Origin: Syngnathus acus
Taxonomy: Eukaryota > Chordata > Actinopteri > Syngnathiformes > Syngnathidae
Direction of reading: 5' to 3'
NCBI RefSeq assembly: GCF_901709675.1
Contig: NC_051105.1
Span: forward strand, 7,555,104 to 7,619,103
Length of the DNA: 64,000 nt
In this document: positions 13,101 through 26,260 of the stretch, one piece after another
How the letters are laid out: every line of letters begins with the position of its first letter
Numbering within the stretch: position 1 is the first letter of the stretch
Translations under genes and position numbers: made by a program
The notes under the pieces: model-generated
The model's input: the letters and a program-made list of their open reading frames with translations, nothing else
Databases searched by the model: none
What the model was told of the DNA's origin: nothing

Positions 13101-16100
13101 CTCATCACGGGGACCCGGGGAAGAAAAGACCCGCTTGTGGCACACATCTCTCCGATACATGTGGAGTTGCAGTTGGCGGATCAGAGAAAAGTGATGCACT
13201 AAGGCCTTTTCTTCACCCAACACACACTTCTATCCACCTCGTTTCCCGCGACCCCACAAAGACTCTTCTTTCCCTTTATGCGGAGGCTGAATTGAGGCGG
13301 TGGCGCAAACAAAACGTGATCCAATCTCCTTGAACCTGAGGCAGCGCCGCGGAACACGCCGCGCTGGCTTATACATTGGCCGTCGTCCTTCGGCGGGGGA
13401 ACGCGCGGCGCATCAAAGACACCTGTGTAAAAGTTGCCGGGCATAGCGCTCCCACCTTATTACCCGCCTCCGACCTCCAGGTTTCCCTCGTGCCGCTGAA
13501 TAGACGACGGAATACGGAGTCTGTGTGGGTTCTTTGGAATTGAAACTGTGCGTCTGTTTCAAAAGCTCTGATGAGGGGTCAAGAATGCTTATGTCTACAA
13601 AAAGAAAAGAGTGAAAAGACCAAATAGGAGGCATAATCAGAAGAAATAGGAGAAAGACATCATTTAATTCAAATTCTAACCTTGACTCGGGGTGACGCTT
13701 GCATAAATGAACAAAACAAAATTCTCAATAGCAAGCTGAATTATGTTGACTCGTTTTAGTCATGTCTTTGTCTTGCTTCTATGATTACGCACCGGGTTAC
13801 TTGGGATTCATCTGCTGCAGTGATTTCTTTAAATGCACCACACTTTAATTTGCAACTTTTTGTGTGTTATTATCTCGGAACATAAAAATACAAGTGCACT
13901 CAAAGGTGCTACATCAATAATGGTTGTATACCTTGGAAGTTGACTCTTTTGAGCCTTCAGCAGATTACTTCTATAGTATTCCTCAAAATACTACGATCTA
14001 TTTATCATGATCTGTACTGCCGCCTTTAATGTTTGTGGCATGTGCATGACAACTGTGTGATCAATGAAAGGCCAAGTGTCCTGTCAGCAGAAGCCTTTTT
14101 AGGCTAAGAGAGGTGGGAGGTGGCCGGGCGATGGCTGTCTGCGCTTATTTCATTATTTTGATGAACGCAGCCTCAGCATGGCTACGCTCATGCTAGCTTC
14201 TCCGGTGTGGCTCTCCCCAATCGGGCCATTACTCATTGGCGTGAGTGAGGGAGGTCCGAGGTGACGGCCGCCAGGGCGTATTGATCAAATGTCAAGAGAG
14301 TATTCCCACCTCGCTGTCATCAGCAACATCGCCACGCCGATCCGGCGACAGCCCCGACCCTCCCGCCGACGACTTATCAGCAAAGCAGGCGCTCGGTGCG
14401 TTAAGATGTTTGTCTAATGATTTGAAGTAATCTGTTTATTCCCCCCCCCACGCTTCTCCCCCGTCGTTTATCTAAGCAGAGCAAAGCGGGGAACATGCCC
14501 GCTCAAAATCACACTTCAAAGCGCTAATCAGCGGCGTGAAGATTAATAAATTTACTCGTGCGAAAAAAAGCCTCCTCCAGTTTGCACTTTTTTGTTGTTC
14601 TTTGGTGAAAGTCAATATCCAAGCAAAGGTATACACTCGCAATAGATCGCTGCACAAAGGGCCAGGACCCTGGAAGTGTCACATCATCCTCCCAGGGGAT
14701 GAAGGCTAAAGACGCTGCCCCCCCCTCCCCTCCCCTCCCCTCCCCGTCCGCCCCCCTTCTAATGCCCGGTCATCCCCGAGGGGGCTGTTTGCATCCCATA
14801 GCAAAATATCTTCTCTGCTCAAATTAACTCCTGCCAAGAGTCAAGTGAAATCAATATGCTTAATCCATAAATTGTCCTGAGTGATAATTGCAAAGAGGAA
14901 GTGTAATTACAAAAGACATTAATTCACCTCCTTAGATTTTGTGCCACACAAGTCCAGCCACGCTGACAATTCGCAAAAAAAGTATTTTATGTTTATTTGT
15001 GGGGTTTTTTTTGTATTATTTTATAGTTGTTGTTTTTTTAGGAGAATTTTCTTTAAGGCACCTACATTTTGAAAAATAAAAACAGAAAGTTACATTACTA
15101 CTTAGGCTTGACTTTGCTATCCCTAGGTCAGATTTAAAAAAAACAAAAACTTTCCCTGTATGTTTTTGTATCATTTCCTTCAACTTTGTCATTTGTCATG
15201 TAGTCTTGAGGAAGGTTGAATGCCCTTAAATTCTCTTTGCAAGCACATTTGGCTCTGCCGCAGCTTTGTGAACCCCCCGCTTGCTCCACCCCACGGGCTC
15301 TTACATTGACCAGTCATCGATGACAAAGGTTTCACAAAATCTACACTTTTGTTCCCGCCGACAGTGTGTTCCGAGTATTAGCATGATAATAACATGAAAA
15401 ATCTACACGGCTCAAACCTTTAAAGACGCTCCGAGCGACCTGTGTACATTTGGCTTTTTTTTTTTTTTTTTAAATGCACAAACATTGTTGAGGCATTTTT
15501 GTGTGCAGCCCCAGGTTGCAGCTGGCCTGTCTCTCACTGTGCACTTGCCAAGTGCAAGAAAAGGGGTCTCTCTTTTATCAGGACGGAGCGAATCTGGGCT
15601 AATGTGTCTGCTTGAGAGTGTCCCAGGGAGCCCCGCTCTCCCATTCTTTGGCCATTCTTTCCACTTTTCTCCTCTCCTGCACTCGGGATAATTGCAGTTT
15701 AATTGGGTGACAAGAAATGAAAACTGTATCCACATTATCTGGGATTATCTCTTTTTCCTCCAGCTTGCCATCAATTCAAAAGGCCCATTTATCAGCACGG
15801 AGGAAGCTGATGCTTGGTCAGCTTCGAGCACCAGGTAGCAAAATGAAGAGCGAGGGAGGGGTGGCCGCAAAGGGAAGGGGGCCCCCCGACAGCTCGGGAA
15901 AAAAAATGTTCTTTGCATCTGATTGTGAGCGCGCATTCATCTTCAAGATGCATATCTTGAAGCCTGTGTAAATCAATAACAAAAACTACAATCCTATTCT
16001 TCCATGAAAAGTGTGTTTCTTTTTGAAACACACAAAAATAGCACCAGCGCAAGTTCTCCAGCGCATTCACCCCAACAATAAGGATGCTTGAGTTGTGATT

Positions 16101-16627
16101 ATTCCGAAACATCTCACAAAAGCTATTCGCGTATCACTTTAGCATCACGGACAAAACGAAAATAATGAATGCAAATAAATTTCAGGGGTGCGCTTTAATG
16201 CCTGCGTCATTCATTTACTCTGCATTCTTCTTAAATTGTCTATGGCAAGGTTATAAACATTGAGTCAGTGCGGCCTAAGCTCTCCTCGCTTTTTGTTTGC
16301 GCTACACTTCAAATTAAAAGCCTCTTTCAGGATGCATTTAATGACGATCCGCTCTAATGGCACAGAGAGGAAGGTTGTTTGGAGAAAGGAAGCTCTTCGA
16401 GAGAAAGCGTCCCCATTATGGGCTTTGCTTTTCTATACTTACTGTACATTTTCTCTCACAATAAATTCTCCTTTCATGTATTTGCCAAACACTCAAGCTC
16501 CATTGAAAGTGGGCCTTGCATCAGGGTTATGCCATTGTAATTGCGAGCCGGATAATGCTGAGCCGATTGGAGGAAGCAGATCAGAAAGCAGTTTAATTGA
16601 TAGCATCGCATTACAAATGGGAACGAC
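10100..16627. other. Gene-free interval upstream of sox21
   Basis: No credible gene. There is a purine-to-pyrimidine switch zone at 11040-11480, which creates a 149-codon open frame of no recognisable family, a (TG)n run at 12464-12486 and a (CCCCT)n run at 14716-14745. Unique, moderately GC-rich blocks such as 16,260-16,620 look like candidate conserved non-coding elements. Confidence 0.5.
16260..16625. promoter_or_regulatory. Candidate conserved non-coding element
   Basis: A unique, non-repetitive stretch with ATTA/TAAT homeodomain cores and ATTGT-type Sox cores close together, ending abruptly at the hAT-like element at 16628. An octamer ATGCAAAT lies just upstream at 16169-16176. Conservation is inferred from texture only. 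Confidence 0.3.
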
Positions 16628-17357
16628 CAGGGGCGTAGCTAGGAATTTTTCAGTGGGGTGGCCAGTGTGTTAAAACATCTCACTGCTCGTGCTTTCCCTG
16701 TAACTAGGAAGTCGTCGTTTATCATACTACCCTTGCATAATACAAACAAGAGCAAGTCTAAATCAATCAAAACAACGCAAAATGCAATCATTTTTGCTGT
16801 CGCTTTGCTTTTGTGTACTGTCTCTTTGGCAACTTATTTCTCATGTACCAATTTGCTAGCTAACAGCCAATCAGAATGACACTATTTTACATACCGCAAT
16901 TGCTGGCCCATTCGTTCAAAACATAAACTAAAAAAGTTCTCTAATTCTTCTCAATTCTGATTGCTTTTTACTGCGGTTTATTCTTGCTTGTTTGATGAAT
17001 GGGTAACATGAGATATCTAGCTTGAAGTACATACGTGCCGTTTTATGTTCTGAAACCATGACTGCATGATAAATAATGACTTCTTCCCCGTGTTTGCTTG
17101 CCATGGTGAGTAAGTGATGCTTTTGATTGACATAGGCTGTAAGAGTCAAAGGTTATTAACTAAAGGTGGTTTCTTTTAGGTAGCATTCACATCAGTTGGA
17201 AATTTGCTCTTTTAGTATCAAGGCATCTACAAATACCACATCCATGTAAAAATGAAAGGAAACTTACAGGTATCAGAATTTTCCTCTTGTTGTGGAGTGG
17301 CCATAGTGACCAGAGGTGGCCATGGTCACCCCTTGCCACCACGTAGCTCCGCCCCTG
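16628..17357. mobile_element. Non-autonomous hAT-like element, about 730 bp
   Basis: The left end CAGGGGCGTAGCTAGG and the reverse complement of the right end CAGGGGCGGAGCTACG differ at two of 16 positions, and the subterminal sequences (GTGGGGTGGCCA and AAGGGGTGACCA) are also related. There is no transposase reading frame. The flanking octamers (GGAACGAC and AGTGAGAC) match at only 4 of 8 positions, so the target duplication is decayed or the ends are slightly misplaced. Family assignment is from the CAGGGGCG terminus. Confidence 0.6.
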
Positions 17358-19470
17358 AGTGAGACCTTGTCATTAGACTTGATGTAAATGAAGTACACTT
17401 AAATGCGTAGCTGTTGAGACTCAAGTGCGTTGATGGAACATTGGAGATGGTCTGATCTTCTTGCTGCTATTAATGGTGAGGTGGGGGGGGGCAGGACCAA
17501 GAAAGCACTTTATAGTCTCTCTACAAAAGTGCAGCAAAACACTAGAAATGTACTTTGGGAGTGTGCTCATGTGAAAATATATTAAATCAAAAACGTGCAT
17601 CCAAGAGCACTTTTGTGTCTCATTCATTCCGTATTCAAATTTAGTGTTCAACAAAACAAAACAACTCTTTGGATTTTATATAGAAGACGCACTTTATTGA
17701 AACAACTTTGATGGTAGCGATTCATAAGTAGTTGTTGGATGCTCGTGTAAAATGTGGATCTTATTATGACCGTCTACAGATAGCGAGGCGAATTTATCGA
17801 CGTCGTCTATTTCATTCACTCACTCATTCATTCGATACCTGACTCAGGATGAGAGCAAAGCAGAGATTTATTTGTCACGTTCACGCTGAGATCATTTTTA
17901 CACTACAGGACGATTGCTTAAGACCGGTCAGTGCATGATGGGTTGGGTGGGCTGGGGGGTTGTGTGTGTGTGGGGGGGGGCATTTTGTCTCATCAGAGTG
18001 CAAATAAGTTCTCATCACTGTCTGGTGTAATCTGGCGCGCGGGCTGCATGCGCCGCTTTAAATCAAGTGTCAGGAAAGCTGCAGGTGCTACCTCACAGAC
18101 AGGCAACCCCCCGGGGGGTCATGAGCGCAAGGATAAACGGCGAATAAACGGAGGTGCTGGCAGAGCAACCGACTGATTAACTCACTGCGGGGGCAGTTTC
18201 TCATCCCCCCCCCCTCCACAATCACGCCTTAGCGATGGCCGAGTCTGGTGTCACTTTTGCTAGTGCGTACGCGTGTGTGTATGCCAGCCGAGCCCACGTC
18301 GTCAGGGTTACACTCGTAGCCAGATAGAGTTGGTATGTTTAAAGTGTGTGTGTGTGTGTGTGTGTTTGTGAGGGTGGGGGGGGCATCTCTTGGGACCGTG
18401 CTAATGTGTCAGCTCCATGGCTCATTTCTTTCAATTACAGCAGCTGGACCCGGCAAGAGAGCAAAAGAGCCCACCAGCGGTCGGCTGACAGCCCCATATG
18501 GGTCCCGTCACTGCTTATCAGCCACCCACTCGTAAGCAAGAAAAAAACATGAATGTGACATATTGCCATCAACAAAGGCGGTTACACAGAGCACAATTTG
18601 CTTTTGTCGTTTAATGAGCAGGTGACTGTGACAGTCTTGTGAAATTATTATCTATTCATTTCCCCCTGCTTTCTAAGTCACCCTCAAACCATTTTAGAAA
18701 CGACAAAAAATATTTCAAATGAAATCCTACTGTGACACTAACTGTCTAAATATTGAAATAATAAATAAAAGTCACCCTTAATCATCTCCTACTCTCCGGC
18801 TAAATTGTCCAATTGTTAAATGTTGATTTAGAACGCCGCATGAATACAGAGCATTCCTCGCTCACATTTTCAAACAAGCTCGTTGTTTTCTATTCTTCCC
18901 TCACTCACTTCCCTCGTGGTTCCAACCCCAAATTAATTAACATGATACAGAAATAGGTAGAATGCAAATGTGGGAGCCCTCACTTTGTGCCTGCGTTGCT
19001 CCTTTGTTTGCCTTTATTGTACCAAATTATTTAATTGGGTCTCTCCGATTGTGCGCAGACACAGGAAGGAACACGGGCCATTGTGGGCCTCCATACAAGT
19101 CACAATACGCTATCAAATTCAATTCCCATCAAAACGTCAGGCTGCCGGAGAGCCTGCAGCGGCCCCCGAGATTAATGAAGATCTGCATCAAGGCAAAGCT
19201 CGAGTCTGAGATTGGAGATGTTTTTTTTTCTCCCCCCCCAAATAAAAGACCCCTTCACCAAGAACAAAGGAGGCCCTGAAAAGCGCTGGGATGTTCTGAG
19301 AGGGTGAAATACAACAAAACAAAGAGTTTGGCGTGGGGATGGAGGGGGGGGGGTGGCGTGCTACACTAGAAAGACACTTTTTCCCCCAATCCTTTCCAGT
19401 CACCCCATGTGCCTGAATCAGTCAATAAGTTGAAATATAAAAAATAAAAATACAATTTTGTTATATGTAT
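17358..19470. other. Gene-free interval
   Basis: No gene recognised. It contains a (GT)n run at 18344-18365, a G-run near 17972, and a unique block at about 18,890-19,210 listed separately. Confidence 0.45.
18890..19210. promoter_or_regulatory. Candidate conserved non-coding element with octamer
   Basis: Unique sequence holding TTAATTAA, a perfect octamer ATGCAAAT at 18962-18969, and TTATTGT and CATTGTGG Sox-like cores. It has no open frame with family motifs. Enhancer function is inferred from the motif mix and from proximity to sox21. Confidence 0.3.
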
Positions 19471-19479
19471 ATATATATG

Positions 19480-19634
<155 letters not shown>

Positions 19635-19698
19635 ATATATCTATATATATAGATAGATCTATCTATATATATAGATAGATATATCTATATATATATAG

Positions 19699-19739
<41 letters not shown>

Positions 19740-19772
19740 TATATAGATATATACATATATCTATATATATAT
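19635..19772. repeat. Self-complementary AT/GATA repeat
   Basis: A degenerate extension of the TATC array made of TATA and GATA units arranged as nested palindromes, followed by (GA)n and more TA. It is likely to extrude as a cruciform and to be unstable. Confidence 0.85.
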
Positions 19773-21139
19773 TCTAAAAACCTTTTGAGAATTTGCAGTA
19801 GTCTTTAATAGACTATTTACATTTTTAAATAATATTTCCAATATAAGGTATGAAGAATGCAGCTAGTACTAAATTGATTGTAAGTTTTTTCAATATTTGG
19901 TCATATTTAAATTTGTAAGCACTTACTCAAAAGCAATTTATTTCAAAATGCAACACAATATGAGTTGTACCCCGCATTCAACTACTCAAGCAGGAGAAGT
20001 GAATAGACTTCATGTTGCGTGTGTGTTTAAATGAGGGGTAAAAGAGCAAAACGTCAGGGTTTACCTTGACGAGTGAAAAGCGTCAAATTAAAACACTCGT
20101 CGTGTTCTTTCAAGTCTTCTGCCGTCCACAGCGAGAAGGAGAGACGCGCCTCGGCTGTATTCACAATGTGTGAATAGATTTTGTCTGACTGCTACAACTG
20201 TGTGAATTTGTTTCCACGAAGGCTGCATGACGACAGGTGGCCTCTTTCAACTCGACTTAGCGCGCCGGTTCTTATTTTTGCTTTGTTTTGTTTTTTGGAG
20301 AGATGAAAAGACTCTTAATGTGTGAGGTACTTGATGGCTCCGGTGACTGTACGCAGCAAAGTGAGGAAAATAGTTTGAAAAGTTTTATTGTTCACTAGAC
20401 ACAATTCTGGCTAACCCTGTAAAAGTGTAGTACAAAAATGATCAGGTTTGATTGACATTAGGATTAATTTAAAGGTTTATTTCATGTAAAGGTGACAGAG
20501 ATTTTTCTTAATCCTCTCACCAATCGACCTCCCAATATGATGAAACACCAGTTTTCACACAAAATTTCAAAATTCATTTTCACCATTTTTTCTCCCTTTA
20601 TAGAAGCGAACCCTTGTTGATGAAATAGATCCATTTCCCGCCAACAAACGCGCTAGCAGTATTTTGGCATTTTAATATCATGCATTAAAGCATTTCTGAT
20701 TTGGGATGTGATGCTGCTCTTCGCACAACAAAAGCAGAGCCATGAAAAAGAAATGATTCCGTCCGGTGCCACCAAAGCATTGGGCTCGTTCACATTCCAC
20801 CCGTGTTGTGTCCCAGCTCGCCGTATTTACTTCATTTCCCGCCATTCATAGATGCTGCTCGCTGGACCGGAACATTCCAGCTGCCACCTCAACATCTCAT
20901 TATTTGGGGGAAATATCAAGCTTGTATCGTCTTGATAAATAATTCGCGCTAGTATAATGTATCGGACTAAAACATATTTTCAGGAGGGCGGCGGGGTTAA
21001 GGTGCCAATCTCAGCTCTTTTTATTTATTTAATTTTATTTTATTTCGCCCCCAAGACAGAGATTTCCATATATAGAGTGACCGCGGCTCGTGTCGGGACG
21101 CGAGCAATCGGGATGGAGCGCGCGTCGTCCGCCCATATT

Positions 21140-21520
21140 GCTGTCACAGATTGGAAATGAGGCCTGCTAACCTGTGGGCAGCCTCCCCCAATCGGCTTTA
21201 CGCATTGCCAATGCATTTGTGGCCGCTGCCTCTGAGGGGAGGAATAAAAAAAAAGAAAAAAGAATGGTGAAGTTTTTATCTGAGCCGCTGACAAACATTA
21301 CTCTTTAATGCAGTTTTGTAGAAATGCATTCTTATCCCTCTCGGAAGGAATTTATCTACTTGAAAACGGCAAAATGGTTGCCACAGGGAAGGATTTCTTT
21401 TAATGGACTACAATAGGCTCAGTATGGGACGCGTCCCGATTTTTGTGATGGCTCGATAGAGGAGGCCAGACGGATATTCATGGGAAATTGTTTATCTGGA
21501 GCCAAAGGCCGCGTAACAAT
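21140..21520. promoter_or_regulatory. Candidate conserved non-coding element
   Basis: Unique block with CAATCGG, ATTGCC and several ATTG/CATT cores and no repeats apart from a short A-run at 21246-21261. Inferred only. Confidence 0.25.
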
Positions 21521-22424
21521 GGCAGTTGAACTTTTGTCGGGAATGATTCTTTTCTCGCGCTTTGAGATTGTTGTGTGCAATTTCAGACAGGTGCTTCAGG
21601 AATATCAATCTGCAAATGGAGATGTCACAAAACATGAATGCAAACTTTGTGTGGATGTATAAATAAATGTGTTTGGAGAAAAATATATAACTGCCCCCCC
21701 CCCCCCCTCCTCGTGGGAGGTAAACGTCCCACAGAGTTTACTATTCACACGAGGCTACACTGTCATCGTCTCTCAGTCCGCGTTTGTCTTGTGAGGTCCC
21801 TTTATCCCCCCACTGCACTTTTCCTCATCTTGTAGCATGGGCCAGAATCTGGGGACACAGTGTCAGAACCCTAAAATGGGGTTCGGGGTGGTCTGTGCGC
21901 TCTTAACGCCACTTTCAGGAAGCGCGGACAATAAATCAATAGACTGTCCTCTCTGGTAGGGGCCAAATGTAAACAAATTGAAAAGGAGCGAGAACAAAAC
22001 AGATTGGCCACAGAAACAGACAAACTCGGTAGGGGAGTGGGGGGGCTGCAAGAAGACCCCCCTCCCCATCACCAACCCTTTGGGGCACTTCCCTTGCGTA
22101 AGTCCCTATGATACTTGTCATTTGCAGCTTTATACTTCATATTAAGTCTTCCTGTTTTTAGTTCCTATTCTTTATCCCTATCCAGGGCTCTTTTATATTT
22201 AATACAGAGCTGTGAGTTATTTATTTATATTGAATACAGAGGAGTGATTGCACTCCTTGTCTGCAAGTCCCTTCCAACTAGTATTTTCTATTCCATATAG
22301 AGGATTTTCTTTTTCTTCTCTTTCTTCCAGATATCCTTTTGCTGTCTGACTTTGACTTCCTTGTAACTGTTCTTGTTCCTTTTCCTGCCAGCCCTAAATT
22401 TGATACTTAAGCAGACTAGTGGGA

Positions 22425-23130
22425 GTGGCTGTCAGATGCAAATGCAAATTTATTTATTTATTTATTTTTTTTACCGGTCTATATGATTGAGCTCTATATG
22501 CCCACACAAATGTTTGTCGTGAGCAGGAAAAAGAACTGAGGAATCGGAATTAAGACATCAGACCGTTTTCCTGATGTGCAGCTTGTATACGTGCTTGAAA
22601 GCACACACTCCCGCAATAGTTATAAATCCCGTTGAAGGTTTTGACAAGCTTTTTTGACCTCCATAACAAGCTTTCAAAGTGAATATCTGCAGGTGTCGTC
22701 TGATTCGGCGGCGCGCTTGTTCTCGGCAGCCGTCTCGCAGCGTGCCGCATTGGGCGCTCTAGGCCAAAGAACTTGCTGCGTGCTACAAGTTGAATTAATG
22801 AACCCCTTAAAAGGTTTTGCATATTTTTTTTTTTTTTTTCCCTTCTCAAATGAGAAAATCTGTTGTCGGCTTTTTATCAAACCTCTTCATATTTCACTGA
22901 GGTGGAAGGGCGCGTGCGGCACATTTGCGAGGCAGAACTAATGCTATATAAATCTCAAGTAATGAGCGGGCCCCGGGGACGTCATCTAAATGAAGATTTT
23001 ACAGCAATTTCAACACGGCTGCGATTTGACTCTTGCCTTTAAGTGCATTTGTTTAACAGGTGCTTGGAGACGGCGGCTTGCAAAGTGTCGCTATGTCTGC
23101 TTTATTAATTTCCGGCGTGCTAGTGGGCGG
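22425..23130. promoter_or_regulatory. Candidate enhancer block with overlapping octamers
   Basis: Two overlapping POU octamers, ATGCAAATGCAAAT at 22436-22449, open a stretch of mostly unique sequence with further ATTTGC/GCAAA cores. POU octamers close to Sox sites are a known neural enhancer signature; use here is inferred. Confidence 0.3.
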
Positions 23131-24059
23131 GAGAAAAAAGGGGGAGTTGACAAACACTAATCAAAAGGTTGAGAGTGGGATGATTCCGCCATTGAAGCCA
23201 TGTACTCGCGCTTCATTTGCAAACTAATGATTCTGAACCCCCGCAATCTGTTTGAGGTCAGCTCCTGTGTATTTTGGATACGCTTTGGCTATTAGCATCA
23301 CTGAAAGCTTCAGATGTGTCAAACCTGCCCCCCCTCCAGTGATAGTCACCTACTTTAATTTCCCCGCAGGCCTCCGAGGGGGGGACGAATTCAACTAAAA
23401 TCACAAGCTGTTTTGTTGGCAATCCTTTGTGGCCTATAATGAATCTAATGAATATAAAGAGAGGCGAGCGGAGGGGGGCGATTAGGGGGGACGCTGGGGG
23501 TCAACGGGATAGAGGCGAATACATTTCAACCACCGCTGTGTTGCTTTTACTTGACGATTTGTGACCCTCCACAATGGGACAATGGCGAGTGTTTTTGTCC
23601 CCTTAATTTGCCTTTGTGTTTCGGCCTCATCTCTTTCAACGCCGAGCGCTCAAAGTCATCAGTCCAGAGGGGGCGAGAGAGAGAAGGAAAAAAAAAAAAA
23701 AAGCGCTGACCGCACGGTCGGCCGGACAAAGGGGAGGTTTCAGATGAATCCTATCAGCCGGCCAGAGGAGCAAAAAAAGGGACTCAAAGACAACAAGTAG
23801 AGGGTTGGAATGAGCTTCTGAAGCACTTCCTCTGTGGTCTATCGCACCCCAAACAGCACTTCCAGCGTGCTCGCGAGGTGTTTGGCACACGAATTAAAGC
23901 GGCTCATCAGATAAGAGCTAAAAGGTCGAGGAAGGTGGCGGCCGCGGCGAGGGAGTCGTGCCAAAGCCCCTCCGTGTCCTCCCCTCAGGTGGCAGGATGG
24001 AATTAACGGGACTATTGTTCTCCAATATGACCCACATTGGACTTGATGAATGGCCGCGG

Positions 24060-24720
24060 CCTCCACTCTAAACTTTTAAGAGCTCTCGGATAGAAAAGTT
24101 CTGTCTCACTGGTCCGTGCTGGTACGCTCCCCAGTCGCCGTAATGATTCCCATTCATAAACATGCGCTGCGCTACCCTCCACCTGGCAGCTGCCTCTGTG
24201 CGCAGGAGATTACAATTATGAAGCCCTCCAATCCCGAGGATAAACATCTCTCCACTTTTGAAGTTTGCCAGCACGAGGCATATTTTAGTGCCGTGCGACT
24301 TAAGCATGGCTTCAAGGTATCACTTGCCACATCTTCTCTCATTTTACATATATTGTTCAACTTTAATGGGGATCTAATTTGTGTTATCAGCTTACAGGGC
24401 AGTAAGTAATAATTTGCATGGCTGCCCTAAGCGAATATGCCTCCATAAGCATCCCGTGGTATAGACACAAGAATGGATTAGCCTCCATATTGGCTATGCC
24501 CCAGCGGTCAGTGGTTCCAAGAAGCAGAACAGATAGTTTAGTTTGGTGACAATCGCTCTACCTTGAGATGCCGCCTCGGATAAAATGAAAATGACGCCGG
24601 AAGCTAGATGACATCGACTCGCAGGAACGCTTTAGCCGAGCCAAGAATAGCAAATGCGAGAGCCTTGACAGAGATAATAATAATAAGCAGTTTGGATTGA
24701 TCAGATCTTAGTGGTTCTCA
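24060..24720. promoter_or_regulatory. Candidate conserved non-coding element with octamer
   Basis: Unique sequence with a perfect octamer ATTTGCAT at 24412-24419, CATTAA/TTAAT cores and CATTCAT repeats. No plausible coding frame. Confidence 0.28.
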
Positions 24721-24899
24721 TCTAGAATTGTTTTCTATTAAGTCGACCTGTTCAGCCGAGATGGTTTCTGTGAACTTGTGTTCACAACATCTCCAGAGGA
24801 GAGGCGCTTGATATGCTTGCGTCAGGCATGTGTGTTCCGCCTGTTAGCTTAGTAGACATTTAATTGCCGTGGTGGGTGGTTGGAGCGCTAGGAGCCTGA

Positions 24900-26260
24900 T
24901 CTTAGGAATATGTCATATTTGTTAATCGGACATGCAGATGCAAATCAAGTGTGACAGACTGTGACCAACACCGCGGGAGCATAAATACCGTTAACTTCAG
25001 AAATGTTCTTGGCGCCGGAATAACGCCGCATAAAGGCGGCAGCGACAGCCCATCCATGTATTTATTTTGTTTAGCTATTTCCGTGCATAGGTCCATGCGA
25101 CAAAAGAGCCGTGATAAAAATATTTAAAAAAGGAATACTGGGGTGCCAGATTGTGTCTTTTTGTGCAAATGGCAGCCCCACGCTAGGTGGGAATTGTCGG
25201 TGTGATTGCCTTAACTGCAATGAATTCCTGTTAAGTGAAATGTTCGCCGCCAAAGAATGGAAGCGGCGGTCGGGCTTGCGCGACCTAATTCATATTCCTG
25301 GAAGGCTTTTTAATTTGCAAAACACGCCAGCTATCTGACAGGAGGGCACAGCCTCTTCAGAAAAAAAAAAAAAGACAACGCCATTCAAAAGTTTGTAAAG
25401 CTCGTCCGCAGAGATTGATTAGAGTTGTAAAGATTTTGTCTCAAAAGCGGCGCTGATTACAGCTCGCTCGTTGCTCATTTGCATCTCGTGTACAATCTCT
25501 CGCTCTCGTGCTCGTCGCGTTGTTAATGCAGAAATAATATCAATGCAAACTATATTAATAACCGCGCGACGAGGTGTCACTTAATCAATGAAAACAAATC
25601 ATACGCCTCGCCGTGATTATCTGGAGGAGGGCGAATATTAATGCGCGAGTCTGAATCAATGTCGGGGAGGTTGAATATCTTGCCTCCTGTTTACTGGAGC
25701 TAAGACGATTCTTTCTTTTATGCGTCCTCGCCATCCCAGAAATCAATGGCAATGTGACAAACACGAATAAGTTATTAGAGCAATTCAACAACAACAACAA
25801 CACAGCCGATTGTATTATTCTAAAGTCAAACGAGGGGATGCTCAAATTTCAATTAACTAGTTTGTCTGTGTTATTAATTAGGCGGGACGCAAAAGGCTTA
25901 TTGTGTGCCATTATCCTCTCGCAAGCGGTATTAGTATGTAGCACCAGGCGAGCAAATTAACAGGCAAGGGAGGCGAGACGGGAAGCCCTTTTCGGATTCG
26001 CCAGGTAATAGCGACGGGGCCCGGACGCAGATTCTTTATTTCATTATTTGATAAAGAGGCCTCTAATGAAAATATCAGCCAGCAGCAACACAAGTCAGCG
26101 GCGGGCGTGAAAAGAAGAGTGGCTCAGAGGAGGACGGCAGCGGATGGCCAATTACCTCATGACTGCGCTCTATTAAATCAAATGTGAAACACAGCTGGTG
26201 GGCTAATGGAGGTCAAATGTAGCAGCGAGCGCTTATGAGCAATGAAAGACACTTTTAACT
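24900..26260. promoter_or_regulatory. Strongest candidate sox21 enhancer cluster
   Basis: Octamers at 24938-24945 (ATGCAAAT) and 25477-25484 (ATTTGCAT). The second is followed eight bases later by ACAAT, a Sox core (25492-25496), and then by ATGCAAAC at 25543-25550. Several TTAATTA/TAATTA homeodomain sites follow. The block is unique and free of simple repeats over more than 1 kb. Conservation and activity are inferred, not measured. Confidence 0.35.
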
